A stretch of DNA of 64,000 bases from JAVKBW01 sp040222995. GTDB taxonomy: Bacteria > Pseudomonadota > Alphaproteobacteria > UBA8366 > Aestuariispiraceae. Numbering within the stretch: the first letter of the stretch is position 1; each line of letters opens with the position of its first letter. The notes under the pieces are model-generated. The model saw only the letters and a program-made list of their open reading frames with translations, did not search any database and was not told the origin of the DNA. The stretch covers positions 62,001 through 126,000 of the forward strand of contig JAVKBW010000082.1 in the NCBI GenBank assembly GCA_040222995.1. Direction: 5' to 3'. Made by a program: the position numbers and the translations under genes. Positions 8,315 to 16,488 of this stretch are shown piece by piece.

Positions 8315-8938
8315 ATGTTGTATCAAGAAAAACCTGACCTGAAGAACCTGCCTACCAATGCGCAGCTTCTTCGGTCCTCAATCATTGCAATCGCGACCGC
8401 AATCGTCTTGGCGGTCGCCGTGGTGCTCCCCGCCGAATATGCCATCGATCCCACAGGAGCCGGGCGGGTGCTAGGGCTAACCGAGATGGGTGAGATCAAG
8501 AACCAGCTACAGGAAGAGTGGGAGGCTGATCAGAACCACAGCCAAGCTCCCGGTTTTTTCCATTCGCTCGCGCAAGGTGCCCTGGGTTTGCTGGTCTCTC
8601 CGGCCCATGCCCAGGACAGCGGTACCTGGATGGACGAGGTGGAGTTCACGCTCCAGCCCGGCGATACGAACGAGGTTAAGATGACCATGAACGAGGGCGA
8701 CATCGTCGAGTATGAGATGATCGTCATCGGCGGTCGGGTGAACTTCGACCTCCACGGCCATGGCGGCGGCGACTCGATTACCTACGAAAGGGGCCGAGGC
8801 TCCACAGGCTCCGACGGAGAGTTCGCCGCTGCTTTCCAGGGTGGCCACGGCTGGTTCTGGCGAAACCGGGACAGCGAGGCTGCTACTGTGACGGTGCGAG
8901 TAAGGGGCGTTTATAGCGAGCTGCGTGAAGGTGAGTAG
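8315..8938 (+). CDS. Single-pass membrane-anchored protein of the metal cluster
   Basis: The 207-residue product has one N-terminal membrane helix (SIIAIATAIVLAVAVVLPA) and a large extracytoplasmic part. The distal half (EVEFTLQPGDTNEVKMTMN onward) reads as a beta-rich domain with an HGHGGG stretch and several Trp/His residues. Proteins of this shape are often labelled transmembrane anchor protein and accompany HupE-like genes, as here. It is last in the operon, 7 bp after hupE, and is followed at once by a strong terminator. Function is unknown; binding or presentation of metal to the HupE partner is conceivable. Confidence 0.65.
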   Translation: MLYQEKPDLKNLPTNAQLLRSSIIAIATAIVLAVAVVLPAEYAIDPTGAGRVLGLTEMGEIKNQLQEEWEADQNHSQAPGFFHSLAQGALGLLVSPAHAQDSGTWMDEVEFTLQPGDTNEVKMTMNEGDIVEYEMIVIGGRVNFDLHGHGGGDSITYERGRGSTGSDGEFAAAFQGGHGWFWRNRDSEAATVTVRVRGVYSELREGE

Positions 8939-8945
8939 TTTTAGG

Positions 8946-8977
8946 GCGCCTGCGGTTAACTAGCCGCAGGCGCTTTT
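8946..8977 (+). terminator. Rho-independent terminator of the HupE operon
   Basis: A perfect 10-bp stem, GCGCCTGCGG (8946-8955) and CCGCAGGCGC (8964-8973), with an 8-base loop and a TTTT run, beginning about 8 bp after the anchor-protein stop codon. Confidence 0.9.
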
Positions 8978-9202
8978 GTCGTTCGGTATTGGCACAAAGC
9001 TGACACCGGATCGTCCGTGACGAAAGGACTGCTGTTCAGTTAGACGCGGGCATTTATGCAGAGGGTAGCGGCATGAATTACAGCCAATGCCCGGTTTCGT
9101 CTTTGCTGCCCCTTGCGACCGGGACTCGAACAGGGTTAATCACCCTGCTAAGACTGTTTCCCGTATCCGTCAGCCGACGGGTTTTCAACTGTCCGGAACC
9201 CG

Positions 9203-10588
9203 ATGCTTTTTCACAGCCAACTGTTCATTCTGATGTTTTTTCCGGTGGCGGTTGCGGGCTGGTATCTGCTGGCGGACAGAACCGTCTGGCGGCAGCGCTG
9301 GCTGCTGGCCGCGTCGTTCGCCTTCTACGGCTATTGGGATATCCGGCTGCTGCCGCTGCTGGCGGCGTCTATACTGGTGAACTGGCTGATCGCGCGGCGG
9401 TTCCGCGATACGGGCGCCATCGGTTCGATCGTCGCGGCGATGATCGTCAATCTCGGTCTGCTGGGCGTGTTCAAATACGCCGACTTCATCACGAAGGCGG
9501 CAGCCTGGGCTGTGGGCGCGGACTATACGCCGCTGGATATCGTTCTGCCGCTGGGCATCAGCTTTTTCACCTTCCAGCAGATATCCTTCATCATCGACAT
9601 GCGGCGCGGCAGAACGACCCTGCCGTCGCTGGATATCTACGCTTTGTATGTCTGTTTCTTTCCGCAACTGATCGCCGGTCCGATCGTGCGGTCGGAAGAA
9701 ATCGTCGATCAGTTCGCCCTGCATCCCCGGCGCGACGGCATGGACGAACGGATCGCCCGGGGCGTGTGTCTGTTCATTCTGGGCATGGCCAAGAAAGTCA
9801 TCCTTGCCGATCACATGGCGGCGATTGCCGATCCGGTCTTCGCCGCGTCCGGTTCGGCGGGCGGTGTCGATACGGTTCAGGCCTGGATCGGCGCCGTCGC
9901 CTTTGGGCTGCAGATCTATTTCGATTTCTCCGGCTATTCCGACATGGCGATCGGCCTGGCGCTGATGTTCGGCTTTACCCTGCCGGAAAACTTCGACCGG
10001 CCGTACCGGGCCATCAGCCTGGTCGATTTCTGGCGGCGCTGGCACATGACCCTGTCGCGGTTCCTGCGCGATTATCTTTACATTCCACTCGGCGGCGGCC
10101 GGTCCGGACAGGCGCGCCAGGTCGTCGCGCTGACCGTGACCATGCTGCTGGGCGGATTGTGGCACGGCGCGGCGTGGACTTTCGTCGCCTGGGGCGCGCT
10201 GCACGGCGTCGGCCTGGCGATCTGTCATCTTTGGGGGCGGGCGATGCCGAAAATGCCGGCGCTGCCGGCGACCGCGCTGACGTTGCTGTTCGTGTTTTTC
10301 GGCTGGGTGCTGTTCCGGGCGCAGACCTTCGACGACGCGCTGGTCCTGTGGCGCGCGATGGCGGGGCTTGGCGATGCTGCAGGGTCCGGTTCGGCCGATC
10401 CCGCCACGCTGGGATGGATCGCCGCCGGCGCGCTGTTCGCGCTGGCGGGTCCGACCTCGCACGAACTCGTCGGAACCTGGCTTGAACCGCGGCGGTATCT
10501 GGCGGTCGGCGCGGGGCTGATGCTGATCGTTCTGCTGCTGGTGGTGGGCGTCGGCCAGAACGCCGAATTCATCTATTTCCAGTTCTAG
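9203..10588 (+). CDS. MBOAT-family membrane O-acyltransferase (AlgI/PatA-like)
   Basis: The 461-residue polytopic protein carries the MBOAT hallmarks: FFPQLIAGPIVRSEEI, FDFSGYSDMAIGLALMFG, FWRRWHMTLSRFLRDYLYIPLGG and the catalytic-His motif GGLWHGAAWTFVAWGALHG. Such proteins move acyl (usually acetyl) groups across the inner membrane to a polysaccharide or peptidoglycan, as AlgI does with AlgJ/X and PatA with PatB. An SGNH-like gene follows 12 bp downstream and is the likely partner. No alginate or exopolysaccharide synthesis genes lie nearby, so the acceptor is unknown. Confidence 0.88.
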   Translation: MLFHSQLFILMFFPVAVAGWYLLADRTVWRQRWLLAASFAFYGYWDIRLLPLLAASILVNWLIARRFRDTGAIGSIVAAMIVNLGLLGVFKYADFITKAAAWAVGADYTPLDIVLPLGISFFTFQQISFIIDMRRGRTTLPSLDIYALYVCFFPQLIAGPIVRSEEIVDQFALHPRRDGMDERIARGVCLFILGMAKKVILADHMAAIADPVFAASGSAGGVDTVQAWIGAVAFGLQIYFDFSGYSDMAIGLALMFGFTLPENFDRPYRAISLVDFWRRWHMTLSRFLRDYLYIPLGGGRSGQARQVVALTVTMLLGGLWHGAAWTFVAWGALHGVGLAICHLWGRAMPKMPALPATALTLLFVFFGWVLFRAQTFDDALVLWRAMAGLGDAAGSGSADPATLGWIAAGALFALAGPTSHELVGTWLEPRRYLAVGAGLMLIVLLLVVGVGQNAEFIYFQF

Positions 10589-10600
10589 GATAATGCGTCG

Positions 10601-11659
10601 ATGACCGAATGGCGACAGTTCTGGCGGACGGCCCTGAAGACGGCTCTGTGGGCCGGGCTGTCGCTGTTCGCCTTCGTCACCGTTCTCGACCCCTACGATA
10701 CGCTGCCGTTTTCGCCGCCGCTGGATCGGTATCCGGTAACCACCAACCAGCGGTTTTCCTATCCCGCCATCGCCGCCGATCCGGTTTTCGACAGCCTTGT
10801 CATCGGCACGTCGACATCGCGGCTGCTGAAACCGGACAGCCTTGACGTCGCCTTCGGCGGCCGCTTCGCCAATCTGTCGCTGAACAGCGGCCGGGCCTAC
10901 GAGCAGATGCGGCTGGCCGAACTGTTCTTCCATCATCATCCCGAGACGAAACACTTCATCCTCGGGGCGGATACCGTGTGGTGCGACAGCAAACCGGTCG
11001 CCCGGTTCACCGAACGCCCGTTTCCGCCCTGGCTCTACGATGAGAACCCGTGGAACGACGTGCTCTACCTGTTCAATCCGAAAGCGTTGGAGGAGGCCGG
11101 CCGGCAACTGGCGCAGATCCTCGGCTTGCGTGAACCGAAATACGGCCGTGACGGCTACGCCTATTTCCTGCCGCCGGCGGAAGAGTATGACGCGGTGAAA
11201 GTGCGGAAGCTTTTATACGGTGACAGGGCGCCGTTCGTCGAACCGGCGGAAACGCCGCCGGCCGATGCTTACGCCTCGGACCTGCAGGATATCGAGTTTC
11301 CACAGCTCGACTATCTGCGCCGGCTGATGAAAAGCATTCCACAGCAGACCGAGATCACGGTGTTCTTTGTCCCGTACCATCAGAGCCGCGTGCCGGTGAC
11401 GGGGTCGAGAAACGAAGCGGTCTGGAACGCCTGCAAACAGCAGATAGCGGAAATTGCCGGCCAGCGTGAAAAATCCCATGCTGTCGATTTCATGATCCGG
11501 TCCGACCTGACGATGGACGACAGCAACTACTGGGATCCGCTGCATTTCACTGATGCGGCGTCGGACATTCTGGTGCGCGAACTGGCGGAAGCGGTCAGGA
11601 CGGGCCGGTCCGACCCGTCGTATTACCGGTATCTGGAAACCGGCCCATCCGCCGATTGA
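10601..11659 (+). CDS. SGNH/AlgJ-like extracytoplasmic protein, partner of the MBOAT acyltransferase
   Basis: A 352-residue protein with an N-terminal membrane anchor (ALWAGLSLFAFVTVL), then VIGTSTSRLLKPDS, a block-I-like GxSxS nucleophile motif, and near the C-terminus DPLHFTDAASDIL, a DxxH block-V-like motif. This is the layout of SGNH/GDSL esterase-like proteins that finish O-acetylation started by an MBOAT protein. Spacing of 12 bp makes co-transcription likely. Family membership is inferred from these motifs and gene pairing; overall similarity to AlgX/AlgJ cannot be measured here. Confidence 0.7.
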   Translation: MTEWRQFWRTALKTALWAGLSLFAFVTVLDPYDTLPFSPPLDRYPVTTNQRFSYPAIAADPVFDSLVIGTSTSRLLKPDSLDVAFGGRFANLSLNSGRAYEQMRLAELFFHHHPETKHFILGADTVWCDSKPVARFTERPFPPWLYDENPWNDVLYLFNPKALEEAGRQLAQILGLREPKYGRDGYAYFLPPAEEYDAVKVRKLLYGDRAPFVEPAETPPADAYASDLQDIEFPQLDYLRRLMKSIPQQTEITVFFVPYHQSRVPVTGSRNEAVWNACKQQIAEIAGQREKSHAVDFMIRSDLTMDDSNYWDPLHFTDAASDILVRELAEAVRTGRSDPSYYRYLETGPSAD

Positions 11660-11755
11660 ACCTTGGCGGACATCGGCCTAGTCTGCGCATCGACATTTGT
11701 TTTAACGCCGCCGGCGCGATCGGGCTGGTGATAACAATAATCTTCCGAGGCAATC

Positions 11756-13225
11756 ATGAAATTTACATTTACCGAAAAGGCGAACCCGAAAACAGGCGCT
11801 GTCGTCGTTGGCATCGAAGAAGGCAAGAAACTCTCGCCGGCGGCTCAGGCGGCGGACAAGGAAACGGGCGGCGCCATCAGCCGGTTTCTGAAATCCGGCA
11901 AGTTCACCGGCAAAAGCGACCAGACGGCGACGATCTCGGCCCCGGCCAATGTCGCGTACGATGCGGTGATCCTTGCCGGGCTGGGCAAGGATCCGGCCAA
12001 GACGGATTTCCTGACCCTCGGCGGCAAACTGTATCCGGTGTCGAAGGATTACACGGAAATCACGGTGATCTGCGACGCCAGGCGCGACGATCTGAAGGAC
12101 GCCGCCGCGGCGGTGGCGAACGGCCTGCTGCTGCGCAGTTACCGGTTCGACAAATATCGCACCAAGGAAGGGCCGGACGCCAAACCGTCGCTGAAAAAGG
12201 CGGTCATCCAGGTTGCCGGCGCGACCGCGGCGCGCAATGCGTTCAAACCCCTGGCGGCGGTTGCGGAAGGCGTGCAACTGACCCGCGATCTGGTATCGGA
12301 ACCGCCGAACGTTCTGTACCCGGAAAGCTTTGCGGCGGCGGCGAAGGAACTGGAAAAGGACGGCATCAAGGTCGAGATCCTGACCGAAAAACGCATGGAG
12401 CGTCTGGGCATGGGCGCGCTGCTGGGTGTCGGCCAGGGCTCGGCGCGCGAAAGCCGGCTTGTGATCATGCAATGGACGGGCGCGGCGAAGAACAAACAGC
12501 CCGTGGCGTTCGTCGGCAAGGGCGTCACCTTCGATACCGGCGGCATTTCCATCAAGCCGGCGGCCGGCATGGAAGAAATGAAATGGGACATGGGCGGCGC
12601 CGGCGTGGTGACCGGCCTGATGAAGGGGCTGGCCAAACGCAAGGCGAAGGTCAACGCCATCGGCGTCATCGGCCTTGTCGAGAACATGCCGGACGGCAAT
12701 GCGCAACGTCCCGGCGACATCGTCACGTCGATGTCCGGTCAGACGATTGAAATCCACAACACGGATGCGGAAGGCCGCCTCGTTCTGGCCGATGCGCTGT
12801 GGTACACGAAAGAACGCTTCAAGCCGCAGTTCATGGTCAATCTGGCGACGCTGACGGGGGCGATCATCATCGCGCTGGGTAACGAAAACGCGGGCCTGTT
12901 CAGCAACAATGACGAACTGGCGGAAAGGCTGACCGCCGCCGGTCTGGCGACGAAGGAAACCGTCTGGCGGATGCCGCTGGCCGACGCCTATGACAAGCTG
13001 TTGAAGACGGACGGGGCGGACATGAAAAACATCGGCGGACGAACGGCCGGGTCAATCACCGCCGCGCAGTTCCTGCAACGCTTTGTCGACAAGACCCCTT
13101 GGGCGCATCTCGATATCGCCGGCGTCGCCTGGTCGTCGAAAGACAGCGCCGTCGCGCCGCGCGGGGCGACGGGCTATGGCGTTCGGCTGCTCGACAGGCT
13201 GGTTGCCGATAACTACGAAGGGTAG
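11756..13225 (+). CDS. pepA: Leucyl aminopeptidase (cytosol aminopeptidase, M17)
   Basis: The 489-residue length matches the M17 family. The C-terminal half holds the two-metal active site: VAFVGKGVTFDTGGISIKP, DMGGAGVV, and the signature NTDAEGRLVLADAL. The N-terminal macrodomain-like part is residues 1-170. The enzyme removes N-terminal residues from peptides in the cytoplasm; some PepA proteins also bind DNA. The start is supported by GAGG 5 bp upstream. holC follows within 6 bp, a common alphaproteobacterial pairing. Confidence 0.95.
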   Translation: MKFTFTEKANPKTGAVVVGIEEGKKLSPAAQAADKETGGAISRFLKSGKFTGKSDQTATISAPANVAYDAVILAGLGKDPAKTDFLTLGGKLYPVSKDYTEITVICDARRDDLKDAAAAVANGLLLRSYRFDKYRTKEGPDAKPSLKKAVIQVAGATAARNAFKPLAAVAEGVQLTRDLVSEPPNVLYPESFAAAAKELEKDGIKVEILTEKRMERLGMGALLGVGQGSARESRLVIMQWTGAAKNKQPVAFVGKGVTFDTGGISIKPAAGMEEMKWDMGGAGVVTGLMKGLAKRKAKVNAIGVIGLVENMPDGNAQRPGDIVTSMSGQTIEIHNTDAEGRLVLADALWYTKERFKPQFMVNLATLTGAIIIALGNENAGLFSNNDELAERLTAAGLATKETVWRMPLADAYDKLLKTDGADMKNIGGRTAGSITAAQFLQRFVDKTPWAHLDIAGVAWSSKDSAVAPRGATGYGVRLLDRLVADNYEG

Positions 13226-13230
13226 GGCGG

Positions 13231-13716
13231 TTGGCCGAAATCCGGTTCTACCATCTGACGCGATCGCGGGTTGAAGACGCCCTGCCGACGTTGCTGGGCA
13301 AAACCCTTGATCGCGGCTGGCGGGCCGTCGTCATGGCGCGGTCGGAAGAACGGCTGGAGGCGCTGGATTCCCAGCTCTGGACGTTCAACGACCGGGCGTT
13401 CCTGCCGCACGGCACGGCGAAGGACGGCCATGCCGATCTGCAGCCTGTCTGGCTGACGGTCGAGGATGAAAACCCGAACGGCGCAACCGTGCTGTTTCTG
13501 ACCGACGGGGCCGAGAGTGAGGCCGCCGCTCGATTCGATCTGACCTGCCTGATTTTCGACGGCGGCGACGAAGACTCGGTGAAGGATGCGCGGGGGCGAT
13601 GGAAAGCGTTTCGCGATGCCGATCTGCCGCTGACCTACTGGCAACAGAATGAAAACGGCGGCTGGGAGAAACAGGCGGAGCACAATCCCGCCGCGGCGCC
13701 GGAGACCGAGAGCTAA
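13231..13716 (+). CDS. holC: DNA polymerase III chi subunit
   Basis: A 161-residue protein beginning AEIRFYHLTRSRVEDALPTLLGKTL, which matches the HolC fold start, with the conserved SEERLEALDSQLWTFND and FLPHGTAKDG segments. Chi links the clamp loader to single-strand binding protein. The start is TTG at 13231, 5 bp after the pepA stop, with GGGCGG just upstream; no ATG is available near the conserved N-terminus. Its stop codon overlaps the stop of the convergent RidA-like gene. Confidence 0.9.
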   Translation: MAEIRFYHLTRSRVEDALPTLLGKTLDRGWRAVVMARSEERLEALDSQLWTFNDRAFLPHGTAKDGHADLQPVWLTVEDENPNGATVLFLTDGAESEAAARFDLTCLIFDGGDEDSVKDARGRWKAFRDADLPLTYWQQNENGGWEKQAEHNPAAAPETES

Positions 13717-14057
13717 AGCACCCTGGCGGTAACGACGATTTCGATCAGGTAACCGGCGTCGAGCTCGACCCCGACGCAGGCGCGTTGCGGCCAGTTATCC
13801 TCCGGGCCGATCCAGTCGCACCAGACCGCATCCATCACCGCCTTATCCGATACGTCGCTGAGATAAACGGTCGCCTGTATCAGGCCGGCCCTGCCGCTGC
13901 CGGCTCTGGCGAGCACATCGTCCAGTTCCGCCAGCGTGTTGCGGGTCTGCTCGTTGATACCGGCCGCGCAATGCGGATCGGTCGCGACGGCGTAGACAAG
14001 GTTGCCCGCAACGACGGCGCTGCATCTTCCCTTACCCTCAACTGGAAAACGTTTCAT
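13713..14057 (-). CDS. RidA/YjgF-family protein
   Basis: A 114-residue protein with the RidA-family pattern: VVAGNLVYAVATDP, EQTRNTLAELDDVLARAG, IQATVYLSDVSDKAVMDAVW and the C-terminal RACVGVELDAGYLIEIVVTA. The family hydrolyses reactive enamine/imine intermediates from PLP enzymes, but several subfamilies lack this activity. The usual active-site Arg appears present in PQRACVGVEL. Start 14057 is chosen for AGGAGA about 7 bp upstream; an in-frame ATG at 14108 lacks this. It converges on holC with a 4-bp overlap of stop codons. Confidence 0.8.
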   Translation of the reverse strand: MKRFPVEGKGRCSAVVAGNLVYAVATDPHCAAGINEQTRNTLAELDDVLARAGSGRAGLIQATVYLSDVSDKAVMDAVWCDWIGPEDNWPQRACVGVELDAGYLIEIVVTARVL

Positions 14058-14139
14058 TTCAACGGTCTCCTTCTGCGGTTTGTGACGCGTCATCCTGCGC
14101 CCCGCCAACGGCGATTGACAATGCCCGTCGCTTCACGTC

Positions 14140-14168
14140 TTGCAGTGCAATACGACGCCGGTTATAAG
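14140..14168 (+). promoter_or_regulatory. Candidate promoter for ndk
   Basis: TTGCAG (14140-14145), 17 bp, then TATAAG (14163-14168), about 105 bp ahead of ndk. Both boxes and spacing fit sigma-70. The leader it would produce has no other feature I can name. Confidence 0.4.
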
Positions 14169-14274
14169 CCCGCCGACTGTTTGAACTGGGTTGGCGCGGC
14201 GGTCGCGCTCTGCCCGATGCAATTTCGATAGCAAGACCGCCGGTCGAACCGACCGGCCATCAAAGGGGTAATCC

Positions 14275-14697
14275 ATGGCGATTCAACGCACGTTTTCGAT
14301 CATCAAACCGAATGCAACCAAGCGCAACCTGACCGGCAAGATCAACGCGATGCTGGAAGAGGCCGGTCTGCGGATCGTCGCCCAGAAGCGCATCCAGATG
14401 AGCCAGAAGCAGGCTGAAACCTTCTACGGCGTGCACAGCGACAAAGCCTTCTTCAAGGATCTCGTCGGTTTCATGACCTCCGGCCCGGTTGTGGTTCAGG
14501 TGCTGGAAGGTGAAGACGCCATCGCGAAAAACCGCGAAGTCATGGGCGCCACCAACCCGGCCAACGCCGATGAAGGCACGATCCGCAAGCTGTATGGCGA
14601 AAGCATCGAAGCCAACTGCGTGCACGGCTCCGACGCACCGGAAACCGCTGCCGAGGAAATAGCGTATTTCTTCGCGGGCGCTGAAATCGTCGGCTAA
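14275..14697 (+). CDS. ndk: Nucleoside diphosphate kinase
   Basis: A 140-residue protein typical of bacterial Ndk: AIQRTFSIIKPNATKRN at the N-terminus, GPVVVQVLEGEDAIAKNREVMGATNP, and the phospho-histidine site NCVHGSDAPETAAEEIAYFF near residue 117. It transfers phosphate from ATP to other nucleoside diphosphates. AGGGG lies about 8 bp upstream of the ATG. It appears to be a single-gene unit, with its own candidate promoter and a strong terminator. Confidence 0.97.
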   Translation: MAIQRTFSIIKPNATKRNLTGKINAMLEEAGLRIVAQKRIQMSQKQAETFYGVHSDKAFFKDLVGFMTSGPVVVQVLEGEDAIAKNREVMGATNPANADEGTIRKLYGESIEANCVHGSDAPETAAEEIAYFFAGAEIVG

Positions 14698-14720
14698 ACC
14701 CGAACGAAAAGTGTTTCGAA

Positions 14721-14744
14721 AAGCCGGCCTTCGGGCCGGCTTTT
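14721..14744 (+). terminator. Rho-independent terminator of ndk
   Basis: AAGCCGGCC (14721-14729), a TTCG tetraloop, then GGCCGGCTT running into a T-tract; it begins 24 bp after the ndk stop. Confidence 0.92.
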
Positions 14745-14801
14745 GTTTGCCTGAAACGCCTTGTAACGTGCCTCGACGTGCCGGGAGCCGGGTAAGAGAG
14801 C

Positions 14802-16160
14802 ATGACTGCGGAAAACAACAAACGCATCACTATTGACACGCCGGTGCGCTTCAGCGACCCACTGCCGAAAAAAGCCGATGTCGTCATCATCGGCGGCGGC
14901 GTTATCGGCGTGTTCAGCGCGCTGTATCTCGCCGAAATGGGAAAGAGCGTGGTGCTGTGCGAGAAGGGCCGGATCGCGGGCGAGCAATCGTCGCGCAACT
15001 GGGGCTGGATCCGACAGCATGGAAGGGACGCGGCGGAACTGCCGATCATGATGCAGGCGCTGCGCCTGTGGCATGAGGCGAATGAAAGAACCGGCGGACA
15101 ATGCGGTGTGAAAACCGGCGGGGCCTATTATCTCGCTTCCAGCCAGAAATCGATGGCGGAATGCGAGGCCTGGCTGTCCATCGCGAAGACGCAGGGGCTG
15201 GACTCGCGGATGTATTCGGCCAGAGAAGTTTCCGACCTTTGCGGGCCCTATGCAAAATATCCCTGGCTCGGCGGCGCCGGCACGTCCAGCGATGCGCGCG
15301 GCGAACCGTGGCGCGCGGTGCCCGCCGTCGCGGTGCTGGCGAAAGACGCGGGGGTGACGATCCGCGAGAATTGCGCCGTCCGCACCCTCGACCGGGCAGG
15401 CGGCACTATCACGGGAATTGTCACGGAACACGGCTCCATTGCCTGCGAACAGGTTGTGCTGGCCGGCGGGGCGTGGTCGTCGCTGTTCGCCCGGCGGCAC
15501 GGTGTCGATATTCCGCAACTGTCGGTGCGGTCGACGGTGGCGCAGACCGCGCCGATGCCGGATTTCGCCAACGGCAATTTCGCCGATGAATCTCTCGCTT
15601 TCCGGCGGCGGGAGGATGGCGGGTTTTCCATCGCGCTGGGCGACCGGTCGGGGTTCTTCCCGGGCCCCGATGCGTTTCGTCACTTCGGCGTCTATCTCGA
15701 GGTAATGCGGAAATCGTGGAAAGAGATCGAGTTTCATCTTGCCGGCACGCACCTATACCCGGACGGCTGGCGCACGCCGCGGTTGTGGAAGGCAACGGAG
15801 GAAACCCCGTTCGAGCGGATGCGGGTGCTGGAGCCTACTCCCGATGCGAAACATGTCGAGTTGATGGTCCGGCGCTTCGCCGAGCGCTTCCCCGATCTCG
15901 GTCGGCCGAAAATTCTGGAAAGCTGGGCGGGGATGATCGACGTGATGCCGGATGTGGTACCCATCGTCGACCGGGCGCCGGATCTGCCGGGTCTGGTGAT
16001 CGCGACCGGCATGAGCGGCCACGGTTTCGGCATCGGTCCCGGTTTCGGCCGGGTCGTGGCGCGAATGGTGGCGGGGCAGGAAGCGGAACACGATCTGTCG
16101 CGCTTCCGGTTCAACCGTTTCACCGACGGCAGCAAACTGGAGGTCGGGTCATCGCTTTAG
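14802..16160 (+). CDS. FAD-dependent oxidoreductase of the DAO/DadA superfamily
   Basis: The 452-residue protein has an N-terminal Rossmann dinucleotide site, ADVVIIGGGVIGVFSALYLA (about residues 24-43), then EQSSRNWGWIRQ, common in DadA-like amine or amino-acid oxidoreductases. The C-terminal ATGMSGHGFGIGPGFGRVVA is the second FAD-binding segment. Substrate is probably a secondary amine or D-amino acid, but the sequence does not settle it. It is a single gene between the ndk terminator and a bidirectional terminator, with no transport genes adjacent. Confidence 0.85.
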   Translation: MTAENNKRITIDTPVRFSDPLPKKADVVIIGGGVIGVFSALYLAEMGKSVVLCEKGRIAGEQSSRNWGWIRQHGRDAAELPIMMQALRLWHEANERTGGQCGVKTGGAYYLASSQKSMAECEAWLSIAKTQGLDSRMYSAREVSDLCGPYAKYPWLGGAGTSSDARGEPWRAVPAVAVLAKDAGVTIRENCAVRTLDRAGGTITGIVTEHGSIACEQVVLAGGAWSSLFARRHGVDIPQLSVRSTVAQTAPMPDFANGNFADESLAFRRREDGGFSIALGDRSGFFPGPDAFRHFGVYLEVMRKSWKEIEFHLAGTHLYPDGWRTPRLWKATEETPFERMRVLEPTPDAKHVELMVRRFAERFPDLGRPKILESWAGMIDVMPDVVPIVDRAPDLPGLVIATGMSGHGFGIGPGFGRVVARMVAGQEAEHDLSRFRFNRFTDGSKLEVGSSL

Positions 16161-16216
16161 GGGGATGGCCGGAAATCGCGTGCTTCTTTCACCGCGAAAG
16201 CCGGAAGGACAAAAGA

Positions 16217-16242
16217 AAAACGCGGCCCTGAAGCCGCGTTTT
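16217..16242. terminator. Bidirectional terminator between the FAD oxidoreductase and the small membrane protein
   Basis: AAAACGCGGC (16217-16226), a 6-base loop, then GCCGCGTTTT (16233-16242). The A and T flanks allow it to act in both directions for the two convergent genes. Confidence 0.85.
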
Positions 16243-16267
16243 AGCTGAAAGTCCGTCGTGCCGGCTG

Positions 16268-16405
16268 TCAGGGCGTCAGCGTTGCCGCCAGAATCAGCAG
16301 GAACAGGGCGATCGACACGCAGGAAATCACGATCAGCCGGACCACACCCGACCATGTCTGCAGATTGGCCTGTGGCGACTTTTGATATTCCAGTTCTTCT
16401 TCCAT
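16268..16405 (-). CDS. Tiny membrane protein resembling aa3-type cytochrome c oxidase subunit IV
   Basis: A 45-codon gene. The product starts MEEELEYQKSPQANLQTW, followed by a single membrane helix (VVRLIVISCVSIALFLLILA). An acidic, polar head followed by a T/W and one helix is the pattern of the alphaproteobacterial aa3 oxidase subunit IV family. A G-rich ribosome-binding stretch (GGGGGTG) lies about 6 bp upstream and a terminator follows the stop, so it looks like a real short transcription unit. No other oxidase gene is nearby, as is common for this family. Confidence 0.7.
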   Translation of the reverse strand: MEEELEYQKSPQANLQTWSGVVRLIVISCVSIALFLLILAATLTP

Positions 16406-16488
16406 GGTCACACCCCCGTGATGATCAGGTCATAGTCTGTTGGCAGGCATTCTAGACGAATTCGGTACGGCGGCAAGTGCCATGCGGC

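Noticed and set aside
9100..9160. Intact tRNA gene on the minus strand
   Set aside because: A T-loop-like core is present but the T stem does not pair, and the acceptor and D arms cannot be assembled.
9185..11107. 640-codon minus-strand frame opposite the MBOAT and SGNH-like genes
   Set aside because: Low-complexity Arg/Gln/Asp composition and full overlap with two recognised genes mark it as a codon-bias artefact.
14115..14120. TTGACA as the -35 box of ndk
   Set aside because: No acceptable -10 box lies 16-18 bp downstream; the TTGCAG/TATAAG pair at 14140-14168 is better.
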